Shown piece by piece: positions 15,095 through 17,078 of a stretch of 17,078 nt of DNA. A program made the translations under genes and the position numbers. The stretch lies in NCBI GenBank assembly GCA_025361665.1, contig JANYKF010000264.1, positions 1 through 17,078 of the forward strand. Reading direction: 5' to 3'. Position 1 is the stretch's first letter; every line of letters begins with the position of its first letter. Under the pieces are notes generated by a model. The model saw nothing but the letters and a program-made list of their open reading frames with translations. It was not told where the DNA came from and did no database searches. Source of the stretch: Clostridiaceae bacterium (GTDB lineage Bacteria > Bacillota > Clostridia > DSM-8532).

Positions 15095-16168
15095 ATGAAC
15101 TTCATCGCCTTTCCCGCTCTGGGCATCAAATGGCTAATTGATCCCGTTGCCTTTTCGGTGGGACCCTTTTCGGTCCGCTGGTATGGCATCATGCTTTCGC
15201 TGGCCATCTTCGCCACATTGGCGCTGACTTTGCGGCAATCTGCCCGGTATGGCATCACGAGCGACAGTTTCGTAGACATGTTCATGTTCGCACTGCCTGT
15301 TTCCGTCATCTTCTCCCGGCTGTTTTTCGTCGTGGTGGAGTGGGACTCCTTCCGCAACGACCTTTGGGGTGTCTTTCGCATCTGGGAGGGCGGCATCACG
15401 ATTTACGGCGCCGTGTTCGGTGCCGTGCTCACGGTGGTGGTCTTCTGCCGGGTACGGAAATACAATTTCTGGAACTGGGTGGATTTTGCCTGTGTCTACC
15501 TGCCATTGGCCCAGGCCATCGGCCGGTTCGGCAACTTTTTCAACCAGGAGCTGTACGGGGGAAACACAACGCTCCCTTGGGGCATGACCGGCAACATCAT
15601 CAAGGCATACCCGAATCCGGGCGTGGACGGCAATTTGCCGGTTCATCCCACTTTCCTGTATGAAAGCCTTTGGAATCTCCTGGTCTTCGCCATGTTGATG
15701 CGGTTCCGCCCCCGAAGCAAAAAGCGCGGGCAGGTGTTCGCGGCTTATCTGTTTCTCTACAGCATTGGAAGGTTCGGCATGGAATTTATCCGGACCGATG
15801 TATTCTCTTTCGCTAATTCAACGCTGCGGGCCAACATGCTGGTCGCTGCGACCATCGCTGCCACCGGCATCGTCCTGTTCATCATACGGGGCCGCACGGC
15901 GGATGCCGAATGGGTTGCGGTTCCTGCAGGAGTAACGGTGGATGCTGCCGGAAAAGCCATTGCATGCGAAACAGGGGAAACAGGGGAAACAGCTGCTGCT
16001 GCCGCTGCAGCCGGCATGATGAAAAAAGAAGAGTCGGAAGTCGGGAAAAGCGCATACGGGGACATTTTGCGTGCGCTGCACGAGGATGGGGAATTGCAGC
16101 CGCAGGCGGATGCCAATGAGAAAGACGCCCAGGCGGCGGATGCCAATCAAGACAGCAGAGAGGCGTAA
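15095..16168 (+). CDS. lgt: prolipoprotein diacylglyceryl transferase with long C-terminal tail
   Basis: Lgt transfers diacylglycerol from phosphatidylglycerol to the lipobox cysteine of prolipoproteins in the cytoplasmic membrane. Diagnostic motifs: RWYGIM (28-33), the Lgt signature GRFGNFFNQE (143-152), HPTFLYES (184-191) and GRFGMEFIRTD (225-235). Several membrane helices span about 30-265. AGGAGG lies 8 nt upstream of the ATG; the in-frame extension up to 14948 is rejected because it lacks a ribosome site and overlaps yfmH. The protein is 357 residues, whereas Lgt is usually about 260-290. Residues 268-357 form an Ala/Glu/Asp-rich tail with an ETGETGET stretch and an Ala run. It would lipidate, among others, the binding protein encoded at 1419. 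Confidence 0.93.
   Translation: MNFIAFPALGIKWLIDPVAFSVGPFSVRWYGIMLSLAIFATLALTLRQSARYGITSDSFVDMFMFALPVSVIFSRLFFVVVEWDSFRNDLWGVFRIWEGGITIYGAVFGAVLTVVVFCRVRKYNFWNWVDFACVYLPLAQAIGRFGNFFNQELYGGNTTLPWGMTGNIIKAYPNPGVDGNLPVHPTFLYESLWNLLVFAMLMRFRPRSKKRGQVFAAYLFLYSIGRFGMEFIRTDVFSFANSTLRANMLVAATIAATGIVLFIIRGRTADAEWVAVPAGVTVDAAGKAIACETGETGETAAAAAAAGMMKKEESEVGKSAYGDILRALHEDGELQPQADANEKDAQAADANQDSREA
16105..16147 (+). repeat. 13-bp direct repeat in the lgt tail
   Basis: GGCGGATGCCAAT occurs at 16105-16117 and 16135-16147, 30 bp apart and in frame, each encoding Ala-Asp-Ala-Asn. A short tandem repeat (ACAGGGGAA twice, near 15970-15990) lies in the same tail. Confidence 0.6.
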
Positions 16169-16171
16169 CCC

Positions 16172-17078
16172 ATGGTATTGGTTGAGCACAAACGAGGTCC
16201 GAGTCTGTTCCGCACCATGGACTGGTTCCTTCTCGCCATTGTCCTGGCCCTGCATGCCATCGGCTTGCTGGTCCTGCGGAGCGTGGCCATGCAGAAGGGC
16301 GATCCGGGCATGTTTTCGAAACAGCTGGTCGCCGCTGTGATTGGTCTCGTCTGCATGACCGTCCTCTTTTTTTTCGACTACAAGGACTTCCGCATTCTCG
16401 GTTTTGTGGCTTATGCCGTAACAACCGGAATGCTCGTGCTGGTTCTGTTCTATGGGCACGGACGGGAGGAGGTCGGCATGAGCGGATGGCTTCTGCTGGG
16501 TCCTGTTTCCTTCCAGCCGTCGGAACTCGCGAAAATCTCGATGGTGCTGGTCGGGGCCTTCTTCTTCGAGCGGGTCCGGGACAAAGGGAACCTTCCGAAT
16601 TACCTGATGCTCGCCGGATTCATGCTGCTGCCCATCCTGCTCATCCTCATGCAGCCGGATTTCGGCACGGCGATGGTCTGCGTGTTCGTGCTCCTGTGCA
16701 TGCTGTTCGTGTGGGGATTCAAATATCGGTATATCGTCATCAGCGTCACGGTCATGGCGGCCGCGGCCATTCCCGTGTGGGTCTACGTGATGCCGAAAGT
16801 GCTGGATGAATACCAGATGAAGCGGCTGCTTTCCTTTGTGAATCCGGCCGCCTACTCCAAGGATGCCGCCTATCAGGTGCGGATGGCCATCCGTGCCATC
16901 GGGTCCGGGCAAAACCAGGTTGACCTGACGCGGGACTATGCGGCGAACTGGGTGCCCGCATCCCAAACGGACATGATTTTTTCGGCATTGGGTGAAAAAC
17001 TCGGATTTTACGGCGCGGCGCTGACCGTCGTGCTGTTCGCCCTTTTCCTGCTCCGCTGCATTTATGTGGCCGCGTTCG
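16172..17078 (+). CDS. SEDS peptidoglycan glycosyltransferase (RodA/FtsW family), 3' end outside window
   Basis: The first 302 residues are present and the frame is open to the last base. It starts 3 bp after the lgt stop with GAGAGG about 8 nt upstream, so translation is likely coupled. Many hydrophobic segments are seen. Family motifs: GWLLLGPVSFQPSELAK (about 104-120), QPDFGTA (161-167), NPAAYSKDAAYQ, RAIGSG, and the extracytoplasmic catalytic loop VPASQTDMIF (261-270) with Asp267. The usual form of that loop is PExxTDFIF, so the conserved Glu is Ala here. The protein polymerises lipid II in cell elongation (RodA) or division (FtsW) with a class B PBP. The lgt neighbour and overall sequence favour RodA, not certain. 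A T8 run lies at 16367-16374. Confidence 0.9.
   Translation, partial: MVLVEHKRGPSLFRTMDWFLLAIVLALHAIGLLVLRSVAMQKGDPGMFSKQLVAAVIGLVCMTVLFFFDYKDFRILGFVAYAVTTGMLVLVLFYGHGREEVGMSGWLLLGPVSFQPSELAKISMVLVGAFFFERVRDKGNLPNYLMLAGFMLLPILLILMQPDFGTAMVCVFVLLCMLFVWGFKYRYIVISVTVMAAAAIPVWVYVMPKVLDEYQMKRLLSFVNPAAYSKDAAYQVRMAIRAIGSGQNQVDLTRDYAANWVPASQTDMIFSALGEKLGFYGAALTVVLFALFLLRCIYVAAF

Noticed and set aside
15818..16966. 382-codon antisense open frame across lgt and the SEDS gene
   Set aside because: Its His/Gln-rich translation is the mirror of codon use in two well-supported genes; no domain or start context.

Overview
The window looks like chromosomal DNA of a low-to-mid GC Gram-positive bacterium, most likely Bacillota of the Clostridia type. 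The reasons are a YesM-type histidine kinase, a lipoprotein sugar-binding protein with two CUT1 permeases and no ATPase gene, a YfmF/YfmH pair of M16 peptidase-like proteins, strong AGGAGG-type ribosome binding sites, and an Lgt plus SEDS (RodA/FtsW) pair. No RNA gene, CRISPR array, transposase or phage gene was seen. Species cannot be named from this sequence.

Layout. 1-4752 (+): the 3' part of a sensor kinase, then a carbohydrate ABC importer (binding lipoprotein, two permeases) with a structured intercistronic region between binding protein and permeases. 4767-5759 (-): an orphan DUF4097 beta-repeat membrane-anchored protein, converging on the importer with a 14-bp gap. 5760-6183: a non-coding region packed with secondary structure, holding a predicted DUF4097 promoter overlapping a 9-3-9 palindrome, then a near-continuous row of hairpins with unrelated stems, then a five-tract G-quadruplex motif on the minus strand. 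6184-6651 (-): a GNAT acetyltransferase. 6680-6768: three tandem 15-bp repeats abutting a near-consensus promoter that fires rightward into 6878-12194 (+): a cytoplasmic GH38 alpha-mannosidase, a Gfo/Idh/MocA oxidoreductase with a cysteine cluster, and a HAD phosphatase. 12382-14991 (+): YfmF-like (no zinc site) and YfmH-like (HxxEH) proteins behind their own extended -10 promoter. 15095-17078 (+): Lgt with a long low-complexity tail, then a SEDS glycosyltransferase cut by the window end.

How the parts may work together (inference): the kinase would sense an extracellular sugar and control the importer. The imported oligosaccharide, possibly mannose-containing, would be cut in the cytoplasm by the GH38 enzyme and processed by the oxidoreductase and phosphatase. 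The genes from 12382 on are housekeeping envelope and protein-modification genes and need not be related.

The most unusual item is the hairpin array at 5864-6125. At least seven hairpins of 22-29 nt lie back to back with 0-1 nt linkers, and their stems share no consensus. I know of no standard element with this form, though I could not search for one.
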